This document shows, one piece after another, positions 7,848 through 13,421 of a stretch of 16,018 nt of DNA. The position numbers and the translations under genes were made by a program. Every line of letters starts with the position of its first letter. The first letter of the stretch is position 1. The stretch spans positions 1 through 16,018 of the forward strand of contig DIFH01000085.1 in the NCBI GenBank assembly GCA_002427615.1, given 5' to 3'. Source of the stretch: Paludibacter sp. UBA5753. GTDB lineage: Bacteria > Bacteroidota > Bacteroidia > Bacteroidales > Paludibacteraceae. The notes below the pieces were generated by a model. It was not told the DNA's origin, ran no database searches, and saw only the letters and a program-made list of their open reading frames with translations.

Positions 7848-7985
7848 CCCCTAAATCCCTCCGCAGTAGGGACTTAATATTAGTTTTGTTATTGATTTAG
7901 TATTATAAATGTTCATATATTCATATTTAAAAGCTTAACATTCCGAAAAGCGCTCTTTAAGTCCCCTTTCGGGAAATTTAGGGGG
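7848..7985. repeat. Inverted pair of REP-like elements (MITE-like) between the radical SAM and reductase genes
   Basis: The left arm 7848-7878 begins CCCCTAAATCCCTCCG and ends GGGACTTAAT. The right arm 7957-7985 begins TTAAGTCCCC and ends AAATTTAGGGG. The two are imperfect inverted repeats around a 78-base AT-rich centre. The right arm runs into the radical SAM gene and supplies its stop codon and final codons (Ala-Pro-stop). A related block lies at 10045-10105. No separate promoter is seen in the centre. Confidence 0.6.
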
Positions 7986-9282
7986 CTGTAAGGTAATACG
8001 CCGCTCCCAGACTTAGTAATTCCTTTACCGGTCGACAATCGGGTGTATTTGGATGCCCGTTTTTATTTTTGGCTACGGAAGCGCAACCGCCACCACAAGC
8101 TAACGATACAGAACAAGTTTTACATTCTTCGATTGTTGTAATATCACGATTCTGCCAGCTTTCAATGGCTGCTTCGTTTTTTGTTATTTCGGGATAAAAA
8201 GTTCCAAGTTCGTCCCCCTTATTGCCAACAGTTGCTGTACACGAATAAATTGTTCCGGTAAAATCGAAAGCCCACTCAGTTTTGCATGCCGGGCACGAAT
8301 CAAACAACGGAGTTGGTAAAGCTTCATGCTCAGCAATATATTTTGCTATGGAGAAAGCCGGTTTATAAAACTCTGCAATATACGGGTGAATTTTCAATAA
8401 TTCATACAAGTGTTGATACATGGTAGCACGATCGAATAATTTCTCAGGTGTACTATTGCAAAAATGCAATTCGTAGTTTCGTCCGATTTGTGTTTTGAAA
8501 AATGGCGAAGCTGTCCAACCTTTATCGATTGCAAAACGAGAAAGTCCGGCCAGATTCTCAATATTCTCTTTGTCAATCACCATACGCAGATTAATATTGA
8601 TTTCTGCTGCAAGGCAAGCATCAATTCCTTCAACAATTTTATCAAATGTAGGTTGTTTTCCTTTCAGAAAACGCCGGCCATCGTGTACTTCCTGTGTTCC
8701 ATCCAATGTTACCTGGACTTCACGAATGCTTGCAGTTTTCAGTAAATCAACATACGATTTCAAAGTATAACCGTTTGTTACGAATGCGACGTCGAGTTTT
8801 GACTCATTAGCTCTGCTCAACAAGTGTACAATCATGTTACGCTGATTATCGCCCGGCAACAAAGGTTCCCCACCAAATACGGTGATATATTTGCGTCGTC
8901 CGGCAAATTCAGTTTTTATATAGGCAAAAAATGCATCAACAACTTCAGTTGTAACTACTTTTTGAACGGGATTATAACCATCCTGATAACAATACGAACA
9001 GGCAAAGTTACAGGAGTAATTCGGCACAAAAAACAACTGCGTTTCGTCATCTTCCCGTTTTTCGGTAAAATCGAGATAAGCCAATTTGAAAGCTCGCTTT
9101 TCTTTGGCTTCGTCTACTAAATAACCTCGTTGTGCAAATTCCCTGTTTGGGTCGAGTTTATTTTTCAACATTTTTACTTCATTTGCAGAAATGACATCAG
9201 CCGATTTATACAATGGATTGACAATGAAGAAATCTTCAGAGTCTTTTATTGGAGTAATTATGTTATGATTAGATAAAGCCAT
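7978..9282 (-). CDS. Radical SAM/SPASM enzyme, candidate peptide maturase
   Basis: This is a 434-residue radical SAM enzyme. The canonical cluster is CNFACSYC (C91, C95, C98), and the GGEP motif is at 137-140. The C-terminus carries a complete SPASM set: C333-X9-G-X4-C348, a gap, C387-X2-C390-X5-C396-X3-C400, a gap, and C416. C330 sits just before the set. The SPASM domain holds two auxiliary 4Fe-4S clusters and is typical of enzymes that modify ribosomal peptides (sactipeptide, SCIFF and PqqE types), though anaerobic sulfatase-maturating enzymes also have it. No sulfatase is nearby. A five-Cys 36-residue peptide gene lies two genes upstream in the same transcription unit and is the natural substrate candidate. 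The ATG at 9282 has an A-rich AAAAAAGAAA ribosome site and lies 39 bases after the DUF302 gene. Substrate and reaction are inferred. Confidence 0.9.
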   Translation of the reverse strand: MALSNHNIITPIKDSEDFFIVNPLYKSADVISANEVKMLKNKLDPNREFAQRGYLVDEAKEKRAFKLAYLDFTEKREDDETQLFFVPNYSCNFACSYCYQDGYNPVQKVVTTEVVDAFFAYIKTEFAGRRKYITVFGGEPLLPGDNQRNMIVHLLSRANESKLDVAFVTNGYTLKSYVDLLKTASIREVQVTLDGTQEVHDGRRFLKGKQPTFDKIVEGIDACLAAEININLRMVIDKENIENLAGLSRFAIDKGWTASPFFKTQIGRNYELHFCNSTPEKLFDRATMYQHLYELLKIHPYIAEFYKPAFSIAKYIAEHEALPTPLFDSCPACKTEWAFDFTGTIYSCTATVGNKGDELGTFYPEITKNEAAIESWQNRDITTIEECKTCSVSLACGGGCASVAKNKNGHPNTPDCRPVKELLSLGAAYYLTAP

Positions 9283-9321
9283 TTTCTTTTTTATAAGAAT
9301 TGTATTATATATGTCAAATAT

Positions 9322-9828
9322 TTAATCTGTTATGATTAAATTCCCAATGATAATTTCCACATCTTTTGAAGAGGCAGTCATTACTTCTTCAATAATTCCA
9401 CCAAATGTTTTAGCAAGACTTCCTGTATTCATTCGTGAAATATAAGTTTTACCATTACTTTTTTCGTATACACTTATTCTGCACGGCATTAAGGTTGAGA
9501 CAATCCGCTCCTCATCTCGCGATAATATTTTGCTTGAATACTTTGGATGACATAAAGCAAAAACCTTAATAGGAAGAACTTCTGATCCATTCTTTTTCAA
9601 TGTTTCCTGCAAATCATGTACAACAGATAATTTCCATGTATTTTTCTCTATCTCGGCAGTCAGTTTTTCAACGGTTTCTGTAAAATTATATTTACTTTCA
9701 CTTTCTAAAAAAGTTGATTCATTTGTTTTTAGAGGCATATTTTGATTTTTTTTGTTTGTGGCATTTAGTTGTAAATAGCTTATTGATAATACCAATATCA
9801 ATAAAATCGATTTGATTACTGTCTTCAT
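9322..9828 (-). CDS. Exported DUF302-domain protein
   Basis: The 168-residue product starts with a signal peptide (basic MKTVIK, hydrophobic ILLILVLSISYLQL, likely cleavage after LNA near residue 23). There is no lipobox, so it is probably soluble in the periplasm. The rest fits the DUF302 fold. It includes KYNFTETVEKLTAEIE with KLSVVHDLQETLKKNG (46-81), FALCHPKYSSKIL (C93) and the hallmark LMPCRISVYEKSNGKTYI (C116), then MNTGSLAKTFGGIIEEVM. DUF302 proteins have no agreed function; they often neighbour thiol or sulfur genes. It lies between the Cys-rich peptide and the radical SAM gene. The gap upstream contains a strong hairpin, and no promoter motif is seen there. Confidence 0.85.
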   Translation of the reverse strand: MKTVIKSILLILVLSISYLQLNATNKKNQNMPLKTNESTFLESESKYNFTETVEKLTAEIEKNTWKLSVVHDLQETLKKNGSEVLPIKVFALCHPKYSSKILSRDEERIVSTLMPCRISVYEKSNGKTYISRMNTGSLAKTFGGIIEEVMTASSKDVEIIIGNLIITD

Positions 9829-9863
9829 AATATTAATTAATTTTTTGTATTGTACAATTCTAA

Positions 9864-9901
9864 AATAACTTCTCCGAAGATTAAACTTCGGAGAAGTTAT
9901 T
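9864..9901 (-). terminator. Hairpin just after the small peptide gene (attenuator or partial terminator)
   Basis: A perfect 16-bp stem (9864-9879 and 9886-9901, AATAACTTCTCCGAAG/CTTCGGAGAAGTTATT) with a six-base loop starts 11 bases past the stop of the 36-residue peptide. The minus strand continues into a U-rich tail. It lies inside unit B, before the DUF302 start at 9828. It may end most transcripts after the peptide, or protect the upstream mRNA end, raising peptide output over the enzymes. Confidence 0.75.
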
Positions 9902-9912
9902 AAGTTTGCAGC

Positions 9913-10023
9913 TTAGTCATGACAACCGGCTACAATAATCGACACTTTAGCACAACATTGGGCTACTGTCGATTCGGCGCTGTTGGTTTTGCAACCACAG
10001 CTTTTTTTCACTACACTTTTCAT
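9913..10023 (-). CDS. 36-residue Cys-rich peptide, candidate radical SAM substrate
   Basis: This short frame begins with ATG at 10023 and stops with TAA at 9913. The peptide begins MKSVVKKSCGCKTNS and ends VSIIVAGCHD. It has five cysteines (C9, C11, C23, C24, C34) arranged as CGC, CC and a single near-terminal C. The N-terminus is lysine-rich, and there is no membrane segment or recognisable export signal. It shares its transcription unit with the radical SAM/SPASM enzyme, lies 72 bases after the methyltransferase gene and is followed by a strong hairpin. Bicistronic position, Cys content and partner enzyme fit a RiPP precursor or a peptide that binds metal or metalloid. No family is recognised and no leader/core boundary can be set. 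The frame being real is supported by context rather than by homology. Confidence 0.75.
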   Translation of the reverse strand: MKSVVKKSCGCKTNSAESTVAQCCAKVSIIVAGCHD

Positions 10024-10044
10024 ATAAATTATTTTAGTTGTGAA

Positions 10045-10105
10045 TATGACCCCCAACCCCCTGTGAAGGAGGCTTAAAGAGTTTCCCTCCATGGGTTAGG
10101 GGTTT
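10045..10105. repeat. REP-like inverted repeat after the methyltransferase gene
   Basis: An imperfect inverted repeat starts ACCCCCAACCCCCTGTGAAG and closes with CCCTCCATGGGTTAGGGG. It spans the end of the methyltransferase gene and the gap before the small peptide. It is related to the elements at 7848-7878 and 7957-7985. The methyltransferase tail (GKKNP and stop) overlaps it. Confidence 0.55.
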
Positions 10106-10725
10106 TTCTTTCCTGATATTGTGAAACTTGCCACTTCGGCTTGCCCTTTGGCATAAGGTTCCGATTCTTCATATATTTTTATTTCGATAAATCCGGCTCT
10201 TTCGAGCATGGTGAGATATTCGGCACGAGTAACCGAACCCGCCCAACATTCCGCAACAGCCACAGGATCATTGCGATATTCATCAGCTATCGGTTGTGTG
10301 GCATAAATATCGCTTACCACAAATCGTCCGCCCGGTTTCAAAATCCTGTACACTTCACTCCATACGGCAAGTTTGTCGGAAGCGTGATTAATGGTACAAT
10401 TAGAAATAACCAAATCAACCGAATTAACTTCTAAAGGGAGGTTTTCGAGTCCGGCTTTCAGAATTTCGGCATTCGTAACTTCAAATTTTTCAAGATTGGC
10501 TTTGGCTTTGGTTATCATTCCTTCTGAAATATCGATACCGTAAACATAACCCCTCTCTCCTACTTCTTCTGCCAAGCGAATTACATCATTCCCACGTCCG
10601 CTTCCCATATCCACGCAAATTTCACCTGCTTGTGCTTTCGCGTGGTTAATGGCTCCTCCGCATGACAAACAACAACTTGTCTCACTTAGGCTCGTGTAAC
10701 GTTCGTTTATAGCTTCTACATTCAT
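10096..10725 (-). CDS. ArsM-like SAM-dependent methyltransferase
   Basis: The 209-residue class I methyltransferase has SAM motif I CVDMGSGRGND (37-47), the acidic loop GIDISEGM (63-70) and the post-II region LVISNCTINH (105-114). LKPGGRFVVSDI (129-140) and the C-terminal ECWAGSVTRAEYL follow. The cysteines C110 (SNC) and C160 (ECWAG) stand where arsenite methyltransferases (ArsM) hold arsenic-binding cysteines. The N-terminus carries SCCLSCGG (C18, C19, C22). At 209 residues it is shorter than the usual 260 or more of ArsM. It may methylate arsenite or another thiophilic metalloid. Alternatively, given its position as first gene of a unit with a Cys-rich peptide, it may act on that peptide or its adduct. 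The start sits about 76 bases past the predicted transcription start, with no ArsR-type regulator in sight. Confidence 0.85.
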   Translation of the reverse strand: MNVEAINERYTSLSETSCCLSCGGAINHAKAQAGEICVDMGSGRGNDVIRLAEEVGERGYVYGIDISEGMITKAKANLEKFEVTNAEILKAGLENLPLEVNSVDLVISNCTINHASDKLAVWSEVYRILKPGGRFVVSDIYATQPIADEYRNDPVAVAECWAGSVTRAEYLTMLERAGFIEIKIYEESEPYAKGQAEVASFTISGKKNP

Positions 10726-10806
10726 TGTTACTTACTTTGTGTTATTTGGATTCGCTATGCTTTATCAGGTTGTAACGTCCGAAATACCCATAACTTTGAT
10801 TTCCCG

Positions 10807-10878
10807 TGCAAAGATAAAACATTATTTTCAAATTACAATAGTATCACTAATAAATTATTATAATATCACTATTATTTT
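10807..10878 (-). promoter_or_regulatory. Unit B promoter/operator, 72-bp copy shared with unit A
   Basis: The segment matches 5772-5843 at 70 of 72 positions. On the minus strand the -7 box TATCTTTG (10809-10816) is separated by 19 bases from an ATTG -33 element (10836-10839). Operator-like repeats lie at 10838-10847 (ATAGTATCAC) and 10860-10869 (ATAATATCAC), 22 bp apart. The second reads as TAATA-TCAC-TATTA, a perfect short inverted repeat. A degenerate TATAATCACT follows at 10881-10890. Confidence 0.85.
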
Positions 10879-10937
10879 CCTATAATCACTGGAAAAGCAT
10901 GTGTTTTGTTGCTAATAAACCTTAGAAATATAAACTT

Positions 10938-10981
10938 TTTTCAAATTATTATAGTATCACTAAAAATTATTTATATCTTTG
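10938..10981 (+). promoter_or_regulatory. Promoter of the zinc-ribbon gene with an embedded operator copy
   Basis: The -7 box TATCTTTG (10974-10981) implies transcription from about 10988. The operator ATAGTATCACTA (10951-10962) fills the space between -33 and -7. The flanks (TTTTCAAATTA before, AAAATTATTTATA after) also resemble the unit A and B copies, so this is a third, more diverged copy. It reads in the same genomic orientation but drives transcription the other way. A bound protein here would block polymerase, which suggests autorepression. Confidence 0.7.
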
Positions 10982-11022
10982 TGCTCAATTATTTATCAAA
11001 TATACCGAATTGTTTGAATGCC

Positions 11023-11451
11023 ATGTTATTTAAAGAAGAAATAACACCCCAATTTGCCCAAGAGCTTTTTAACGATAGTGAGAAGGTTTTGAAATTTGTG
11101 GCCGAAGTGAAATGGAGAGACGGATTTACTTGCCGAAATTGCGGACATACTAATTATTGCGAGGGAAAAACTCCCTGGTCGCGACGTTGTACGCGCTGCA
11201 AAAAAGAGGAATCAGCAACAGCCAATACAATTTTCCATAACATTAAATTCCCTGTAAATAAGGCTTTTTTTATTGCATATAATGTTTGTGTACTCGGCAA
11301 TGAATTTTCATCATACAATTATTCCGACCAGTTAGGATTGAATCAAATGACCTGCTGGAAATTCCGCAAACGCATCCAGGATTGTATGCTTAAAATCAGA
11401 ACGGATGAAAAATCAAAAATTCAAACCATTTTAATGTCAGAATATAAATAG
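11023..11451 (+). CDS. Stand-alone IS1595-type zinc-ribbon/HTH protein, candidate regulator
   Basis: The reading frame is open from 10906, but the predicted transcript begins near 10988, so the ATG at 11023 (MLFKEEITPQFAQELF, 142 residues) is the likely start. The protein has a CxxC...CxxC zinc ribbon (C37, C40, C56, C59) with the RDGFTCRNCGHTN and RRCTRCKKEESATANTIFHN pattern of IS1595-family transposases. A helical HTH-like part follows (about 97-125, YSDQLGLNQMTCWKFRKRI). The DDE (ISXO2-type) catalytic domain is missing, and nothing downstream continues it. No terminal inverted repeats flank it. Four further cysteines (C46, C89, C111, C121) are present. Divergent placement and a shared operator suggest a domesticated transcription factor for units A and B. 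The regulatory role is inference; databases may simply call it transposase. Confidence 0.8.
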   Translation: MLFKEEITPQFAQELFNDSEKVLKFVAEVKWRDGFTCRNCGHTNYCEGKTPWSRRCTRCKKEESATANTIFHNIKFPVNKAFFIAYNVCVLGNEFSSYNYSDQLGLNQMTCWKFRKRIQDCMLKIRTDEKSKIQTILMSEYK

Positions 11452-11458
11452 TTTTATT

Positions 11459-11466
11459 TAACTTTG
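11459..11466 (+). promoter_or_regulatory. Putative -7 box for the SGNH hydrolase gene
   Basis: TAACTTTG fits TAnnTTTG and lies 24 bases before the ATG at 11491, just after the stop of the zinc-ribbon gene. No clear -33 element is seen 19 bases upstream. It suggests that the hydrolase is transcribed independently of the regulator. Confidence 0.45.
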
Positions 11467-11490
11467 GACTCCATTTAAAATCTAATTTTT

Positions 11491-12180
11491 ATGAAATTCA
11501 AAAACATTGTAAAGCTAATTTTTATGTGTGCATTCTTACTATCGTCGCTTTTTGGAAATGCACAAGACTGGGCCAACCTGAAACGTTATCAAGCTGAGAA
11601 TGCCACCCTTGCCGCCCCGCTAAAAGGTGAAAAACGTGTTGTGTTTATGGGAAACTCCATCACTCAGGGTTGGAAAGATGCTCGTCCGGAATTTTTCAAA
11701 AACAATCCTTACTTATGTCGTGGCATTGGCGGACAAACAACTCCACAGATGTTAGTTCGTTTCCGTCAGGACGTGATTGCACTTCAACCGAAAGTAGTTG
11801 TAATTCTTGCCGGTACCAATGATATTGCGGGAAATACCGGTCCGTCGACACTCGAAATGATCCTGGATAATCTTTCGTCGATGGCCGAAATAGCCAATGC
11901 CAACAAAATTAAAGTAGTTTTGTGTTCGGTTTTGCCGGCATTTGATTATCCCTGGAAAAAAGGCATGGAACCGAATATCAAAATTCCGAAATTGAACGCG
12001 ATGATTAAAGAGTATTGCCAAACGAAAGGTTACATTTATCTGGATTATTTCAGCGCCATGAACGATGGCAATAACGGCATGATAGCCGAATATACTTCCG
12101 ATGGGGTACATTGCACCGCCAAAGGTTATGAAGTAATGGAAGCTATGGTTCAACCGGTTATCGAAAAAGCGCTGAAATGA
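11491..12180 (+). CDS. Secreted SGNH/GDSL-family hydrolase
   Basis: The 229-residue protein has a signal peptide (MKFKNIVKLIFMCAFLLSSL, likely cleavage after FGNA near residue 24), so it should be periplasmic or secreted. The four SGNH blocks are present: GNSIT (S56, nucleophile), RGIGGQTTPQML (G80/G81, block II), AGTND (N110, block III) and DGVHCTAKGY (D204 and H207, block V). The family hydrolyses esters, commonly acetyl groups on sugars or lipids; in Bacteroidota many relatives are carbohydrate or platelet-activating-factor-like acetylhydrolases. The sequence does not specify the substrate, and no polysaccharide-utilisation genes lie nearby. It starts 39 bases after the zinc-ribbon gene but appears to have its own -7 box. 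It ends before a large hairpin at 12271-12328. Confidence 0.92.
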   Translation: MKFKNIVKLIFMCAFLLSSLFGNAQDWANLKRYQAENATLAAPLKGEKRVVFMGNSITQGWKDARPEFFKNNPYLCRGIGGQTTPQMLVRFRQDVIALQPKVVVILAGTNDIAGNTGPSTLEMILDNLSSMAEIANANKIKVVLCSVLPAFDYPWKKGMEPNIKIPKLNAMIKEYCQTKGYIYLDYFSAMNDGNNGMIAEYTSDGVHCTAKGYEVMEAMVQPVIEKALK

Positions 12181-12270
12181 TGATATCGCTATATAATTTT
12201 TGTCATGTACTAAATTCTACTTCGACGGATTAGAAATTTATATATCTATCACGTCGCTACGGGACTTTGT

Positions 12271-12328
12271 ATGTCGTGTTTGCAAGAAAACGCCTATCTC
12301 TGCGTTGCACTCGTAGCAAACACGACAT
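12271..12328 (+). terminator. Hairpin carrying a 31-bp interspersed repeat; possible terminator of the SGNH gene
   Basis: Perfect 13-bp arms (ATGTCGTGTTTGC at 12271-12283 and GCAAACACGACAT at 12316-12328) enclose a 32-base loop. The plus strand continues AATTTTTTAA, a usable U-run. Bases 12279-12309 are the exact reverse complement of 2738-2768. It therefore looks like an interspersed repeat that could serve as terminator, although the long loop weakens that role. Confidence 0.6.
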
Positions 12329-12462
12329 AATTTTTTAATAATCTCAACACAAATATACAAAAATATACAGCATGATTGAATTTGATTTGATGGTTTACTC
12401 TAAGTTTCAACCATTAATCAAGCAATTTTCAGCAGATTTCAGCTTCCCTAAAAAATTATATA

Positions 12463-12470
12463 TAACTTTG
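12463..12470 (+). promoter_or_regulatory. Putative udk promoter -7 box
   Basis: TAACTTTG matches TAnnTTTG about 115 bases upstream of the uridine kinase ATG. The -33 region is not a clear match. It is the best candidate in the gap. Confidence 0.4.
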
Positions 12471-12585
12471 ATTTACAATCGTATAAATTATATTACTCGA
12501 TTTTAAGCAAAAAATATCGGAACAAATTAGAACAAAAAGGAATAAATACTTATTTTAGTGCTCTGAAATCAATAACCACAAACAC

Positions 12586-13194
12586 ATGCTAATTATTGGA
12601 ATTGCCGGTGGAACCGGTTCAGGAAAAACAACAGTGGTACGAAAAATAGTGGAACGCTTGCCCGAAGGAGAAGTAGCCATTTTACCTCAGGACTCTTATT
12701 ATCGCGACAGCAGTCATTTACCACTCGAAGAACGCCTCGAAATCAACTTCGACCATCCAGATTCCATTGAATTTGAATTACTTACACGCCACCTAAAAGA
12801 TTTGCGAAAAAGGAAAACCATCGAACAGCCTATCTATTCCTATCTTACCTGCACACGAGCCGCCGAAACCATTCCGGTGAAACCCTGTCACGTTGTTATT
12901 GTCGAAGGCATTCTGGTGTTGACAAATCCCGAATTACGCAAAATGATGGATCTCAAGGTTTTTGTAGATGCCGATGCCGACGACCGCCTGATGCGTGTTA
13001 TCAATCGGGATATTGTTGAACGGGGACGCTCGGTGAATAAAGTGATGGAACGATACGAATGCACCGTTAAGCCTATGCATCTGCAATTTATCGAACCTAC
13101 CAAACGCTTTGCCGATCTGATTATCCCACAAGGTGGTAACAATGACATAGCCATTGATATCCTGACTAAATATATTGAGAATAATTTGAAATAA
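12586..13194 (+). CDS. udk: Uridine kinase
   Basis: This cytoplasmic kinase phosphorylates uridine and cytidine to UMP and CMP in pyrimidine salvage. Its 202 residues match the usual bacterial length. The Walker A loop is GIAGGTGSGKTT (5-16), starting immediately after the ATG. LPQDSYYRD and NFDHPDSIEFELL are the nucleoside-binding segments of the family. QPIYSYLTCTR (85-95) and VVIVEGILVL (Walker B, 103-112) follow. The lid region near RVINRDIVERGRS supplies phosphate-binding arginines. It stands alone between two repeat-filled gaps, with no partner gene on the same strand within 400 bases. Confidence 0.95.
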   Translation: MLIIGIAGGTGSGKTTVVRKIVERLPEGEVAILPQDSYYRDSSHLPLEERLEINFDHPDSIEFELLTRHLKDLRKRKTIEQPIYSYLTCTRAAETIPVKPCHVVIVEGILVLTNPELRKMMDLKVFVDADADDRLMRVINRDIVERGRSVNKVMERYECTVKPMHLQFIEPTKRFADLIIPQGGNNDIAIDILTKYIENNLK

Positions 13195-13302
13195 GATAGA
13201 TGTGATGATGAGTTGATGTGTAAATTATTGTAACTACTCAGCACCCTAATAAATTTAATAATACTCAGCCATTTAGTTGATTGTTATGCATTTAAACTCT
13301 TT

Positions 13303-13356
13303 GCCCCTACGGGGCTAAATATGAATAACCCCCAGTAAGCGAAGCGCAACTGGGGG
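13303..13356 (+). repeat. Interspersed hairpin pair, copy 2 (copy 1 inverted at 123-176)
   Basis: GCCCCTACGGGGC, the linker TAAATATGAATAA and CCCCCAGT...ACTGGGGG repeat, in order and spacing, the minus strand of 123-176. There the linker is TAAATGTGAATAA. Copy 1 lacks the terminal repeats of the MITE-like element, so this hairpin pair moves or duplicates independently. Confidence 0.75.
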
Positions 13357-13376
13357 ATAATGAAACAATCCCCCCT

Positions 13377-13421
13377 CCTTGTGATTTTCAGTTCGACTTT
13401 GTCGAACTGAAAATCACAAGG
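13377..13421. repeat. Perfect 21-bp stem hairpin inside the MITE-like element
   Basis: Arms 13377-13397 and 13401-13421 are exact reverse complements around a TTT loop (start CCTTGTGATTTTCAG). This is the strongest hairpin in the right half of the window. A tail TTATAAAAATAAAG follows, so it is only weakly terminator-like for udk. Confidence 0.85.

Larger units (their letters stand above)
12181..12585. other. Gap between the SGNH hydrolase and uridine kinase genes
   Basis: No gene is seen here. The left part carries a 58-base hairpin repeat (12271-12328) containing the 31-bp interspersed repeat and ending in a T-run. The right part is AT-rich and holds the likely udk promoter at 12463-12470. 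The sequence from 12330 to 12460 shows nothing I can name. Confidence 0.6.

Noticed and set aside
7978..9282. Anaerobic sulfatase-maturating enzyme
   Set aside because: It cannot be excluded by cysteine pattern alone, but no sulfatase gene is in the window and a Cys-rich peptide gene is two genes away; left as the weaker alternative.
10906..11022. Longer start for the zinc-ribbon protein (39 extra residues)
   Set aside because: The extra codons translate the operator, the -7 box and the untranslated leader; the predicted transcript starts near 10988, and the ATG at 11023 begins the family-like sequence.
11023..11451. Calling this an insertion sequence
   Set aside because: There is no DDE catalytic domain, no terminal inverted repeats and no target duplication around the gene.
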